From Bermanella marisrubri (GTDB taxonomy: Bacteria; Pseudomonadota; Gammaproteobacteria; Pseudomonadales; Oceanobacteraceae): 64,000 nt of DNA. The notes beneath the pieces were generated by a model, which saw only the letters and a list, made by a program, of their open reading frames with translations, made no database searches and had not been told where the DNA came from. The position numbers and the translations under genes were made by a program. The stretch lies in assembly GCF_012295615.1 (NCBI RefSeq), contig NZ_CP051183.1, forward strand, positions 3,375,001 to 3,439,000, read 5' to 3'. This document shows positions 36,855 through 46,515 of this stretch, piece after piece; positions within the stretch are counted from its first letter, which is position 1, and each line of letters starts with the position of its first letter.

Positions 36855-37610
36855 AAACTGGGAAAAGTCTGGCTTACGCTTCTCCATGAAAGCTTGCAAG
36901 GCTTCTTTGGCCTCAGGACCCGCCAACAAATTACCAAAGCTGTGAATTTCTTCCGTCACACGAGCTTCTAATTCCGTTAGATATTGCTTCTTCAGCATCG
37001 CCTTGGTGGTACGCACCGCGTTAGGGGCTTTTTGCGCGTACTTAACGGCTACCTTTTGCGCCAATGGCAATACTTCCTCATGGGCCACCACTTCATTCAA
37101 TAAGCCTGCTTTATCCGCTTTTTGCGTGCCAAACATATCCGCCAGCATCAGTAATTCTGCCGCCAGACTGTGACCCATCATGTTGGGGAAAAGTAAGCTC
37201 GAACCACCTTCAGGGCAGACACCAAGATCCACAAACGGCAATTTAAAGCGCGCATCTTCTGCGGCAACCACATAATCACAATGGGCCAGCATAGTCGTAC
37301 CGATACCCACGGCAAGACCCGTAACCGCAGCAACCACTGGCTTAGGATAACGCGCTAAAGCCAATAAGAATTTCAATACCGGAGGTTCATCCCCTTGAGG
37401 TGGGTTTTTAATAAAGTCCACAAGGTCATTACCACTGGTGAAATCACCGCCTTCACCTTTAAATAGCACGACGCGCACGTCTTGGTTATCCACACTATCA
37501 ATTAATGCTTTTTCTGCCGCTAAATACATCTCGTTGGTGATGGCGTTTTTCTTATCCGCGCGATCAAAGGCGATGGTAAGGATACGGTTTTCAATATCTG
37601 TGCTGATCAT
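36852..37610 (-). CDS. Enoyl-CoA hydratase/isomerase family protein
   Basis: A 252-residue crotonase-fold enzyme acting on a CoA thioester. The oxyanion-hole segments are VVLFKGEGGDFTSGNDLVDF and AVTGLAVGIGTTMLAHCDYVVA. The second catalytic region (FVDLGVCPEGGSSLLFP) keeps the Glu of the hydratase or isomerase group. The substrate is not known. It is divergent from hemC across 134 bases. No beta-oxidation partner is near. Confidence 0.88.
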   Translation of the reverse strand: MISTDIENRILTIAFDRADKKNAITNEMYLAAEKALIDSVDNQDVRVVLFKGEGGDFTSGNDLVDFIKNPPQGDEPPVLKFLLALARYPKPVVAAVTGLAVGIGTTMLAHCDYVVAAEDARFKLPFVDLGVCPEGGSSLLFPNMMGHSLAAELLMLADMFGTQKADKAGLLNEVVAHEEVLPLAQKVAVKYAQKAPNAVRTTKAMLKKQYLTELEARVTEEIHSFGNLLAGPEAKEALQAFMEKRKPDFSQF

Positions 37611-37744
37611 ACTGACTTATGTCCTGAAAGTTTTCGCAAAGTACCGTATCATGCCAGAAATTTCCCCAAAGTGGGCGACCCGCTGACCTATCTAATGGTC
37701 GAAGCAATGGTCAAACACAGCAGCGAAACACGAGTACGAACATC

Positions 37745-38677
37745 ATGACTGTATTAAAAATTGCCACCCGTTCTAGCAAATTGGCCTTGTGGCAGGCGGA
37801 ATTTGTAAAAAGTGAATTAGAAAAGTTTCACTCCGACTTGCAGGTGGAATTGGTCAAAATTAAAACCCAAGGGGATAAAATTCTCGACACTCCATTGGCC
37901 AAGATTGGCGGCAAAGGCTTGTTCGTAAAAGAATTGGAAACCGCCATGCTTAACGGCGATGCAGATATCGCGGTGCACAGCATGAAAGATGTGCCTATGG
38001 AATTCCCTGAAGGTTTAGGCTTAAGCGTCATTTGCGAACGTGAAATGCCAACCGATGCCTTTGTCAGCAATCACTACCAGCGCTTCTTAGATTTACCTCA
38101 AGGCGCCCATGTTGGCACCTCAAGTTTACGTCGTCAGTGCCAAGTCTTGGCCGCTCGTCCGGACCTTAAAGTATCGAGCTTGCGTGGCAACGTGCAGACC
38201 CGTCTTGGCAAATTAGATGCGGGGGAATTTGATGCCATTATCCTTGCCAGTGCAGGTCTATTACGCCTCGAACTGGAAGAACGTGTCGCCGAACATATGA
38301 GCGATGAGATTAGCTTACCTGCCGGTGGTCAAGGGGCAGTGGGTATTGAATGTCGTATGGATGACGAGGTTACGCAAAAACTGCTAGCGCCGTTACATCA
38401 TAGTGATACGGCCAGTCGCGTATACGCAGAACGGGCACTTAACAAGCGATTACAAGGTGGCTGCCAAGTCCCAATCGCTTGCTACGCCACACTCAATGAT
38501 GGCGAACTCCACCTGCGCGGTTTAGTGGGCAGCGAAGACGGCTCTCGCATCATTCGTACTGAAATCCGCGGACCAGAATCCCAAGCCGAACAACTGGGTA
38601 TTCAAGCAGCGGAAGATTTATTAGCTCAAGGTGCGGGGGAGATTTTAAGCGAAGTTTATGGCTTTGATGTGAAGTAA
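37745..38677 (+). CDS. hemC: Porphobilinogen deaminase
   Basis: A 310-residue enzyme that joins four porphobilinogens into hydroxymethylbilane in haem synthesis. The N-terminal [17 protein letters not shown], the substrate-binding HSMKDVP and SLRRQCQ, and the cofactor Cys240 in [10 protein letters not shown] are all intact. First gene of hemC-hemD-hemX-hemY, each start being within 5 bases of or overlapping the previous stop. The RBS is weak. Confidence 0.97.
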   Translation: MTVLKIATRSSKLALWQAEFVKSELEKFHSDLQVELVKIKTQGDKILDTPLAKIGGKGLFVKELETAMLNGDADIAVHSMKDVPMEFPEGLGLSVICEREMPTDAFVSNHYQRFLDLPQGAHVGTSSLRRQCQVLAARPDLKVSSLRGNVQTRLGKLDAGEFDAIILASAGLLRLELEERVAEHMSDEISLPAGGQGAVGIECRMDDEVTQKLLAPLHHSDTASRVYAERALNKRLQGGCQVPIACYATLNDGELHLRGLVGSEDGSRIIRTEIRGPESQAEQLGIQAAEDLLAQGAGEILSEVYGFDVK

Positions 38678-38681
38678 CCCT

Positions 38682-39449
38682 ATGGACAGTTTGCTAGTCA
38701 CACGGCCGCAGGGACAAGGCCAAGGCATGATGATCGAACTAGAGCAGGCTGGCATTCAAGTAGTGCACCAGCCTTTGCTCAAAATTGAGCCGTTGAAAAT
38801 GGAAGACGGCGCCGACTACCATCAGCTAAAACAACGCATTGTTGATCTCGACCTTTATGACACCGTGATTTGCGTCAGCAGCAATGCCGCACAATTAGCC
38901 AGTGATTGGATTGATCAATACTGGCCGCAGCTTCCGGTGAAGCAACAATGGTTTGCTGTTGGCCCCAGCAGCGCAGAGCCATTGCTTCCGCTTTTGGACA
39001 GCGCAGCCATGGACATCCAAGTGCCGGAAGGCAATCACAGTGAAGGCTTACTCGCATTACCTCAGCTACGAGATATGACGGAAAAAAAAGTCCTTATCTT
39101 GCGCGGTGTGGGTGGCCGGGAACTCATAAAAAGTACATTGGAAGAACGTGGGGCTAGTGTTCACTACGCTGAATTCTATCGAAGAACCCCTGTGGATCTA
39201 ACGCAACAACAGTTGCAAACACTACTCACAGAGCATCAAATACACTATGCTTTGCTCACAAGCGGTGAAATGGTGCAGCAGTTTCATCAAGCATTGCCCA
39301 ATACACCCAAAGATTTACATTTACTGGTGCCAAGTGAACGCATCCAAAAGATGGCCATCGACCTTGGTTTTCAGCAAACTCATATTTGTCAGCCGATTAC
39401 TGCACAAGCGGTACTAAAATCGATCAATGATATAAGGAAGCATCGGTGA
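38682..39449 (+). CDS. hemD: Uroporphyrinogen-III synthase
   Basis: A 255-residue enzyme that cyclises hydroxymethylbilane with inversion of ring D. Sequence conservation is low in this family. The N-terminal LLVTRPQGQG and VSSNAA, and the late LLTSGEMVQQF segment, fit. It lies 4 bases after hemC and overlaps hemX by 4 bases (GTGA), so the assignment is strong by position. Confidence 0.94.
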   Translation: MDSLLVTRPQGQGQGMMIELEQAGIQVVHQPLLKIEPLKMEDGADYHQLKQRIVDLDLYDTVICVSSNAAQLASDWIDQYWPQLPVKQQWFAVGPSSAEPLLPLLDSAAMDIQVPEGNHSEGLLALPQLRDMTEKKVLILRGVGGRELIKSTLEERGASVHYAEFYRRTPVDLTQQQLQTLLTEHQIHYALLTSGEMVQQFHQALPNTPKDLHLLVPSERIQKMAIDLGFQQTHICQPITAQAVLKSINDIRKHR

Positions 39450-40558
39450 GTGAACAACTAGAACATAAACCTCAAACAGCAAAAGCCAATAATAAGAAAA
39501 ACGTGCCTTGGATTGTGGTGCTGTTGATCGTGCTTCTAGTGGCCAGTGCCGGTTACTTTCAATATCGTCTAGAGCAACAGATTCGCCAACAATCGGCTTT
39601 AGAACAACAGTTTAGCTCTTTGGGCGATCAGCTCACTCAACAAAATTCGCAGCTTAACCAGCAACAGCAGAACAGTAACGAGCGACAGCAACGCCTTAAT
39701 TCCATTGAAGGTCAATTGGCGTATATGCGTGAAGCCATTGATCAAGTACCAGGCGCACGACTACACGATTGGAAATTAGCGGAAGTCGAGTATCTATTAC
39801 GTTTAGCCAGTCAGCGTGTGCAATTGCAGCAAGAACCTTACGCAGCACGCGCTTTATTTCAAGCGGCCGATGACATTCTTGCCGATTTAAACGATCCGGC
39901 TTTATTGGTCGTACGTGAACAGATTGCCGAAGCCATGTTTAACCTAGGCAAGCAAAGTGAACTCGATACCACGGGATTGTATGCAAAACTGCAAGCGCTG
40001 AAATCTCAAATCAGTGATGTAGTGCACCCACCACAAAACTTTAAGAATACGCAAACCACTGGCAGTGAAGTGATTGCAAGTGACACTGCAACTACTGAAA
40101 CTCAAGTAAGTTTGTTAGATAAACTGTACAACCTCATTCAGATTCGTCACCGCGACGAAGTATTTCAAGCCCCTTTGGCACAGCAACAACGTCAATTATT
40201 AGCCCATTCCATGCGTCTTATGTTAGAGCAAACTCAATGGGCCTTGATCAAACGAGATAATACGCTGTATCAAGCAAGCCTTGAAAATGCGATCCAATGG
40301 ATTGATGAAAACCTACGCCATCAAAACGCCTTGCTTGTATTGAACGAACTGCAGCAACTTAAAAACTATGACGTCACGCTTACTTTGCCAGATGTAAGCA
40401 AACCCCTGAGTGTTTTACGTCAGATCATCAAAAACCGCACTTACTTGCCTGTGCCCAAAAATGAAAAGACTGATGAGCCTGCTTCGAAGGAACAATCTAG
40501 CTCCGCAAAAAAAGAATCAGGCAGCAACGCCCCTGACATTCAACAGGAGCAAGTTTAA
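39446..40558 (+). CDS. hemX: HemX membrane protein
   Basis: A 370-residue protein with one membrane segment (about residues 20-40, VPWIVVLLIVLLVASAGYF), a coiled coil of Gln-rich heptads (about 45-95) and a periplasmic domain with WKLAEVEYLLRLA. In spite of the old label as a methylase, the function of HemX is unsettled; it is thought to help organise haem synthesis at the membrane. Starts with GTG overlapping hemD by 4 bases and ends overlapping hemY by one base (TAATG). Confidence 0.92.
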   Translation: MSEQLEHKPQTAKANNKKNVPWIVVLLIVLLVASAGYFQYRLEQQIRQQSALEQQFSSLGDQLTQQNSQLNQQQQNSNERQQRLNSIEGQLAYMREAIDQVPGARLHDWKLAEVEYLLRLASQRVQLQQEPYAARALFQAADDILADLNDPALLVVREQIAEAMFNLGKQSELDTTGLYAKLQALKSQISDVVHPPQNFKNTQTTGSEVIASDTATTETQVSLLDKLYNLIQIRHRDEVFQAPLAQQQRQLLAHSMRLMLEQTQWALIKRDNTLYQASLENAIQWIDENLRHQNALLVLNELQQLKNYDVTLTLPDVSKPLSVLRQIIKNRTYLPVPKNEKTDEPASKEQSSSAKKESGSNAPDIQQEQV

Positions 40559-41793
40559 TGAAGCGATCTCTCATTGCCTTACTTGCCTTATTAGTCGCCG
40601 GTAGTGTTTTGGGTCACTTCATGCTGCAAGGCAGCGGCTATATTCTCATTAGCTTTCAAAACTGGGTGATTGAAACCAGCCTCTGGGTGTTTATCCTAAG
40701 CTTACTGGCTAGTGTATTGGCCATCTATGGTGTCATCCATTTAATCAACAATCTTTTGAAAACCCCTAGCACTTTGCAAGATTGGCGTGGCCGTCGCGGT
40801 ATTAATGTCGCCATTGCGAAAACCGTGCGAGGGTTGATCGCATTAGCAGAAGGCCAATGGCAGCAAGCGGAAAAATACTTAATGGCCGGTGCGAAAGGCA
40901 AAGGCAAAATCATTAACTACCTTGCTGCTGCTCGTGCTGCGCAATACCGTGGTGATTACGAACACAGTGATGAACTCATTGCACAGGCCACCAAAAGCAC
41001 TAAGGGTGCGGACTTAGCTGTTGGCTTGCAACACGCACAATTACAAATTGAGCGGGAACAGTACGAACAAGCTTTAGCGACCTGCTTACGTTTGAAGAAA
41101 CAATTTCCTAAGCATCAATTTGTTAACAAAATGCTATTAAAAGCCTATACCGCTTTAGATGACTGGCAAGCGGTATTGGATATCTTACCTCAGCTAAATA
41201 AACACAAAATTTTGCCTACCAAAAAGTTTTTACAACTTGAATTGGAAGCATATGAAAAACTCATTCGTACTATGGTGCGCTCACGCTCGGCCAGTAGTCG
41301 CGATGCGAAAACGCTTTTAAAAGTTTGGCATGGCATTCCGGCTCGCACCGTAAAACTGGATGGTTTCAATCACATTGCCATTGAATTCTTCACACACCTA
41401 AAAGATATCGGCGCTCAAGAAGAAACAGAATCCGAACTGAGAAAAATACTGCCACTGCATTTTGATAAAGAACTGGTGGTTTTATTTGGCTGGGTCAAAG
41501 GCAAGGATGTACGTAAGCAATTATTATTTGCTAAAGATCAGTTAAAGCAGCGCCCCAACGATGCGCATCTACTGTTAACCCTTGGGCGTATTGCACTAAT
41601 GAATGAATTGTTTACGGAGGGACAGGAGTATTTCGAGGCCAGTTTAGAGCAATTAAATAGCGCAGAAACACGTAGTGAATTGAGCCGCTTATATCTCGCC
41701 AATGGTCAAACAGATAAAGCTTTAAAGATGCTCAAGCAAGGCCTAGGCTTAGCCTTACCTGAGCTACCATTACCAGAAAAGCATCCCATGTGA
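40558..41793 (+). CDS. hemY: HemY TPR membrane protein
   Basis: A 411-residue protein with two N-terminal membrane segments (about residues 4-25 and 42-62) followed by TPR-like helices in the cytoplasm. It has EGQWQQAEKYLMAGA and YLAAARAAQYRGDY, which fit HemY_N. It is the final gene of hemCDXY. Its role in protoporphyrin metabolism is inferred from context in the family. Its last codons and stop form half of a transcription terminator (41777-41800). Confidence 0.92.
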   Translation: MKRSLIALLALLVAGSVLGHFMLQGSGYILISFQNWVIETSLWVFILSLLASVLAIYGVIHLINNLLKTPSTLQDWRGRRGINVAIAKTVRGLIALAEGQWQQAEKYLMAGAKGKGKIINYLAAARAAQYRGDYEHSDELIAQATKSTKGADLAVGLQHAQLQIEREQYEQALATCLRLKKQFPKHQFVNKMLLKAYTALDDWQAVLDILPQLNKHKILPTKKFLQLELEAYEKLIRTMVRSRSASSRDAKTLLKVWHGIPARTVKLDGFNHIAIEFFTHLKDIGAQEETESELRKILPLHFDKELVVLFGWVKGKDVRKQLLFAKDQLKQRPNDAHLLLTLGRIALMNELFTEGQEYFEASLEQLNSAETRSELSRLYLANGQTDKALKMLKQGLGLALPELPLPEKHPM

Positions 41794-41800
41794 TGCTTTT
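41777..41800 (+). terminator. Terminator overlapping hemY end
   Basis: AAAAGCATC and GATGCTTTT pair over 9 bp around CCATGT, followed by CCTT. The left arm encodes the last hemY residues and the stop codon lies at the loop/right-arm boundary. Confidence 0.8.
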
Positions 41801-41830
41801 CCTTGAAGAACGATTATAGGAACAGCCTCT

Positions 41831-42592
41831 TTATGCCTCCGGTGGTTCCGCCTCATCACTGAGCCAATAGGCATCATCTTCATGTTCATGAGAACGGATA
41901 TATTCAATCTGCTCTTCGGTTAAATCAGGAAAACTTTCATCCATAAAGCATCGCTTTTTCAGCCAAGGCTTACCACAGCGCTGATCTAATAACTCATATT
42001 GCGCTTTGGTAATTTCAATACCCGGAACTTCAATCCAGTTTCTTGGTTCTCTTTGTGGGTTTACTCGGTCTTTATTAACCACATAATAAAAACTGCTTTC
42101 CTTTCCCCAAGCGTAGTAATGCATACCACTCCACTCTGATACCTCAAGCAGCCTAAGGTGCTCTTCATCGTGATTTTCAGTTAATGCCAGAGTATTGATA
42201 TACATTGGACCGAATGAGATATATGCAAAATAGGCCCAATCACTCCAAAAATACTGCGGATCAGCCTGTATACCCTGATCGGGAAAACTACGGGCATAAT
42301 AATATTCAGTTGGCTTCTCTTCGTAATAAACCTTCCACCAAGCATTGATTTGCTCTCCGGGGAGATTTCCTTTATCCCAGAACTCATGCAGGCTATTTCT
42401 ATACTTTCCAAGGTCCTGCCGAATCATATAAGGACCAAACCACACTTTGAGTGGAAGCTCATAAGTATCAAAGTTACGAGTAAAACCTGGGTAATAACCA
42501 GCGGAATAGGAATTAAAATCGAAAAATCGGTTTGGAGTACATGCTGTTAGGAAAAAAAGCAATGAAAACAAGCATATCTTTAAATACTTCAC
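41831..42592 (-). CDS. Lipoprotein, putative immunity partner
   Basis: A 253-residue lipoprotein (lipobox LTAC, Cys18) rich in aromatic residues. It has no known family that I can recognise. It starts at GTG only 2 bases after the upstream DUF2235 lipase stop, with AAGGAG inside the end of the lipase gene. Such tight linkage of a periplasmic lipoprotein to a Tle1-type lipase is typical of effector-immunity pairs, in which the lipoprotein blocks the toxin in the periplasm. That role is inferred. Composition is A+T-rich like the lipase gene. Confidence 0.65.
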   Translation of the reverse strand: MKYLKICLFSLLFFLTACTPNRFFDFNSYSAGYYPGFTRNFDTYELPLKVWFGPYMIRQDLGKYRNSLHEFWDKGNLPGEQINAWWKVYYEEKPTEYYYARSFPDQGIQADPQYFWSDWAYFAYISFGPMYINTLALTENHDEEHLRLLEVSEWSGMHYYAWGKESSFYYVVNKDRVNPQREPRNWIEVPGIEITKAQYELLDQRCGKPWLKKRCFMDESFPDLTEEQIEYIRSHEHEDDAYWLSDEAEPPEA

Positions 42593-42594
42593 GT

Positions 42595-44736
42595 TTATTT
42601 AAACTCCTTGGCTAGGACAAATTCAAATTCGTCGATATCTATTGTGTGTCGACGTCCATCTCGGTAGATGACTCTATCCTTTTCATCATTCACTTTATCA
42701 AAGTCTACAGCCGGTTTGAAAAATACATTGCGCTCGATAAAACTATGATTAAACGTCTCATCATAGTCTGCGCTCGCTCCGATACTGTCATTGAATGGGC
42801 CGTGGGACTCATGAATATAATAATCATCTAAATATTCCCATGCACTCACAAAGGCGTCGTAATCATCTAATAAGAGAGCTTTAAGCTTGTTTGATAAAGA
42901 TTGAATGTCCTTATTATTGCGCGGCAGCTTATTCTCATAGTGTCGAATAAAGCTGGCATTTTTTTCTTCGTTCCATTTCTTATAATAATTGATCTTATAC
43001 TCTATTATTTCTCGATATTTCTTAAACTGAACCCACTTAACCCATAGTTTTCGGATCTCTTTCTTAGCAATATGTTTTTCTACAATTTGGTAATTATTCT
43101 TTAGTCCTGGTTCAATATTGGGAACAGATAGGGGCGATAAGGGAACACCGTTAGTCTTAGCAATATCATACATTTTATGTAACGCCATAACGGATAATTG
43201 TGTTGGGTTCTTGCTGGTATTCTTTACTCCTTGTGTATCTGCTTCATAACCCCCACCTACATCAGAGTGTGCACCAATCAATGCGATCTCTGATAACTTG
43301 CCTTTTGTTTTATCCAATGGAAAGTCTGATCTCTGTTCGCGAAATAGGGTTTGCAAATCAAAGTAAGCTCGATACTCATTCATGGCCACAAAGTGAACTA
43401 GTTTGCCGTTGTCTGCCATCCAAGATTCTTGAACATGAAAATTATAGCCATGGTCATCGTTATCCCCTGCTAAACCATAGGATCCGACTGAATCAAACAA
43501 ACCCACAAAGCTAAACAGAAAGGTTTTAGGTGTGATGAATTTTTGAAAACTTGCATCATTAAAACCGTAATAGCCTTGCTTCAAGACATTCATAAAGTGT
43601 CGTGCAGTAGTAGCACCGCGACTAAATCCAAAAACATCAAGACAAACAATCTCGGGATAAACCCTATATTTATCTAAATAATTCTTACATGCTTCCTCTA
43701 GCTGGAAAACCATGCCTGCAATGCGATCTATTGCACCCCAGCCAGTCGCCGCATTAATTTTTTTACTCCACCAAGGGTCTCCTTCACTGCCAACACCACG
43801 TACATAGTGGCTATGATAGCTCTCTGGCAGCTTAAGCTTAGTCAGCTGATCATCATAGCTCTTACTCAAATAATAGACATTGGTATATTTGCTCGGATCC
43901 GTTGCGTCATTTTCCGTACCATCAAAAAAGCAGCCCATACGTAAAATGGGTGGTATGTGCACTGTTATCGTGTGCAGAGTGACATCACCTTGTATCTTTT
44001 CATTGCTTTCAATAGTCAGCGGCTTAATGCGCTTATTGGCTTCGGATGCATTTAAGTTTCGATTTTTTGATAGATCTTCTCGTACATCCATCATGTGTTC
44101 TCGTACTGGATATACTTTGAAATCATGCCCTTTTTCGAGTTTAAATACTCTGCTCGCTCCTGCCTGATAGACATCGACCACTTGACGCATACAAATGCGA
44201 TTATCTGTGGTATCGAATACCGTTAAATTGACTTGATAATCTTTTGGCACTTCAGTTTTAGGTTCTGTTTTGTATTGAATTTTAAATTGGTGTTTCTCTA
44301 TAACCTTATTTGTTTGCGCACTGGACTGAGACGCCTGATTATTTGTGGGCTTACTTGAAGCCACATAGGCTCTAGGCTTTTGTGTGTGAAGAATGGCCAT
44401 TCTTAAAGAATTTCTAAGCATATCATTGGCATGTGCTCGCAAGGTCCAATGAACATGACCATCGCTCTTTAACTCAAGAGTGTCTATAAGAGGTGATTGG
44501 GTGCGCGGATTAATGAAAAAGACTTGGCCGTCTTCTAATTGCTTTTGAATCGTGCCGTAGCCATTGTGTACTGTATTATTTAAATTGGGAAGAGCATGTC
44601 GATGAGCATTATAAATAAACTCAGTGGTGAACTTGCTGCCATGAATACGCTCAATGGTACGCAAAGCGTTACGAGGCAATTCGATTGATTTTAGGTCGTG
44701 CCACTCCAGTTCATTTGGGAATTTTAGTTTGAGCAT
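42595..44736 (-). CDS. DUF2235 (Tle1-like) lipase
   Basis: A 713-residue protein with a C-terminal DUF2235 alpha/beta-hydrolase domain (about residues 262-665). The opening GCFFDGTEND, the nucleophile GFSRG (Ser372), the Asp of GLFDSVGS (about Asp415) and GAHSDVGGGY (His490), plus DYYIHESHGPFND near the end, are the conserved Tle1 features. Tle1 enzymes are type VI secretion phospholipases that attack the target cell membrane. The first 260 residues are an unrecognised N-terminal part that may serve delivery. No VgrG, PAAR or other T6SS gene is in the window, so it is an orphan. The region is visibly A+T-richer than the hem and cyd genes beside it. Confidence 0.8.
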   Translation of the reverse strand: MLKLKFPNELEWHDLKSIELPRNALRTIERIHGSKFTTEFIYNAHRHALPNLNNTVHNGYGTIQKQLEDGQVFFINPRTQSPLIDTLELKSDGHVHWTLRAHANDMLRNSLRMAILHTQKPRAYVASSKPTNNQASQSSAQTNKVIEKHQFKIQYKTEPKTEVPKDYQVNLTVFDTTDNRICMRQVVDVYQAGASRVFKLEKGHDFKVYPVREHMMDVREDLSKNRNLNASEANKRIKPLTIESNEKIQGDVTLHTITVHIPPILRMGCFFDGTENDATDPSKYTNVYYLSKSYDDQLTKLKLPESYHSHYVRGVGSEGDPWWSKKINAATGWGAIDRIAGMVFQLEEACKNYLDKYRVYPEIVCLDVFGFSRGATTARHFMNVLKQGYYGFNDASFQKFITPKTFLFSFVGLFDSVGSYGLAGDNDDHGYNFHVQESWMADNGKLVHFVAMNEYRAYFDLQTLFREQRSDFPLDKTKGKLSEIALIGAHSDVGGGYEADTQGVKNTSKNPTQLSVMALHKMYDIAKTNGVPLSPLSVPNIEPGLKNNYQIVEKHIAKKEIRKLWVKWVQFKKYREIIEYKINYYKKWNEEKNASFIRHYENKLPRNNKDIQSLSNKLKALLLDDYDAFVSAWEYLDDYYIHESHGPFNDSIGASADYDETFNHSFIERNVFFKPAVDFDKVNDEKDRVIYRDGRRHTIDIDEFEFVLAKEFK

Positions 44737-44853
44737 AGTCTATGTACCTGATCCAATAAACTGACTGGATACATCAGTTTGAACATAGATACACATAAAG
44801 AAAAGAAAAGCGCATCCTACATCTGGATAAATGATGTAAAAGCACTAGACGGA

Positions 44854-46515
44854 TTATTCAGTTGCTAAACTCAGCCGAACATTAAACTGCTTAGGTAAAA
44901 CGCTATGATCATGAGCAAACCAAATAATGGTTTTTCCACTCATCCAATCCTCAATATTCTGCAATATAGTTTTCGCTGTAACTTTATCGATACCCTTAAA
45001 AGGCTCATCCATTAGCACGATATTTTGCTTTGCTAACAATGCCCTAGCAATTACAAGTCTTTGAATTTCACCACCAGATAGAGGCAGACCCGCCTCTCCA
45101 ATCCAAGTGTTCAAACCCAGTAGTGTTTGCTCTATACGTTTTGAAAGACATACATCATCCAAAGCATTCCATAGACTTTCGTCATCAGCATTAGGATTCG
45201 ACATACGTAAATTATTTGCGATCGTATCGCTAAAAATATGATTGTCCTGCGACAACCAGTAGCAATCTTGAAGCCCACCCTTAGGAGGCCATACATCCGG
45301 TATGTTTCCATTAATGACTACATGGCCCTTTGTTGGTTGATGCAAACCTATCATTATCTTCGCCAATGTAGACTTTCCACTTCCCGATGGCCCGGTAATC
45401 AATGCACGTTCATGCACTCGCAAACGCAAATTTATATTCTCTAGAATATGCTCGGCACCTTGCTCAAAATGTAAAGACTGACATTCGATTACATATTCGT
45501 CACTTGACTTAACAAGTACCTCATCTCGTACTCGCTCTTTGTTATTAATGACAAGTGAAGAAAGGCGCTTAGCAGATAAAAGTGTTAATCCGTAATCACT
45601 AAAGCTCTTGCTTAGATTAATAAATGCTTCGTTCAAACCTAGAGTTGCCAGCATTAACATGACGAAGATAGGGCCATCTATCGTATTTGATAAATAGCCT
45701 TCAAGTCCTAAAAAAAGTTGAAGTATTACTAATGATAAAAGCCATTGCTGAGACAAGGTCTGGCAGATAGAAAAAACATTAGCCAAGCGTTTCGTTTGGT
45801 ATTCAATACGTTCCTGATACAACCATGCAGTTTCAATATGACTGGTTTGTATATGAGCTGCTCTTAGCTCTGGCATACCATTCAAGTGATCTAAAACCTG
45901 GTAACGTAATACCTCTCGATCTCTTCCGATAGAGAAACCCAACTCTCGTGCGAGAGTTGCGGGAAGGTAAGTCGTCAAGATAAGTAAAAGAAAAAGACCG
46001 AGCAACAGAAACAAAGAAGCACTTGGCAACCAAATACCATTGATGACAACAAGAATCAGGCTTGATGTGACGGCGACAATAGGTGGTGCTAGCAATCTTA
46101 AATATAAATTGTCTAGTGTACTCACGTCATGGGTAAGTCGGTTTAACCATTGACCATGGCGTTGTCCGATTTGATGATGAAAAGGCAATTGGCTTAGATT
46201 AGAAAATAAAAATACCCTTATCTTTGATAACAGCGCCAATACCGTGTTGTGGTTGTAAACTCGTTCGATATATCGACTTACTGTGCGAGTTAACGCAAAG
46301 GCCCTAATGCCGCCTGCTGGCGTATAAATATTGATGTAGATCGCGCCGCCCGCCGCGATGATTATGCCTGCCAGTCCAGTAGCCGTAATAAAGTAGCCAG
46401 ACAACCCTAAGAGAGCGATAGCCGATAAAGTTGTCAATGCGATGGCACTCGTGCCCAATGCTATTCTGCTTTTGGATTCACTTAGCTGCTTGAGCCACGG
46501 TAAAAATTCTTTCAT
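44854..46515 (-). CDS. cydC: Thiol reductant ABC exporter subunit CydC
   Basis: A 553-residue half-transporter with six membrane segments and a C-terminal ABC ATPase (Walker A GPSGSGKST, signature LSGGE, Walker B IVLMDEP). With CydD it exports glutathione and cysteine to the periplasm, needed for bd oxidase assembly. It begins with ATG overlapping the cydD stop by 4 bases (ATGA). Length is normal. Confidence 0.93.
   Translation of the reverse strand: MKEFLPWLKQLSESKSRIALGTSAIALTTLSAIALLGLSGYFITATGLAGIIIAAGGAIYINIYTPAGGIRAFALTRTVSRYIERVYNHNTVLALLSKIRVFLFSNLSQLPFHHQIGQRHGQWLNRLTHDVSTLDNLYLRLLAPPIVAVTSSLILVVINGIWLPSASLFLLLGLFLLLILTTYLPATLARELGFSIGRDREVLRYQVLDHLNGMPELRAAHIQTSHIETAWLYQERIEYQTKRLANVFSICQTLSQQWLLSLVILQLFLGLEGYLSNTIDGPIFVMLMLATLGLNEAFINLSKSFSDYGLTLLSAKRLSSLVINNKERVRDEVLVKSSDEYVIECQSLHFEQGAEHILENINLRLRVHERALITGPSGSGKSTLAKIMIGLHQPTKGHVVINGNIPDVWPPKGGLQDCYWLSQDNHIFSDTIANNLRMSNPNADDESLWNALDDVCLSKRIEQTLLGLNTWIGEAGLPLSGGEIQRLVIARALLAKQNIVLMDEPFKGIDKVTAKTILQNIEDWMSGKTIIWFAHDHSVLPKQFNVRLSLATE

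Noticed and set aside
41831-44736. Type VI secretion gene cluster
   Set aside because: Only the lipase and its lipoprotein partner are present; no VgrG, PAAR, Hcp, TssB/C or ClpV gene is in the window.
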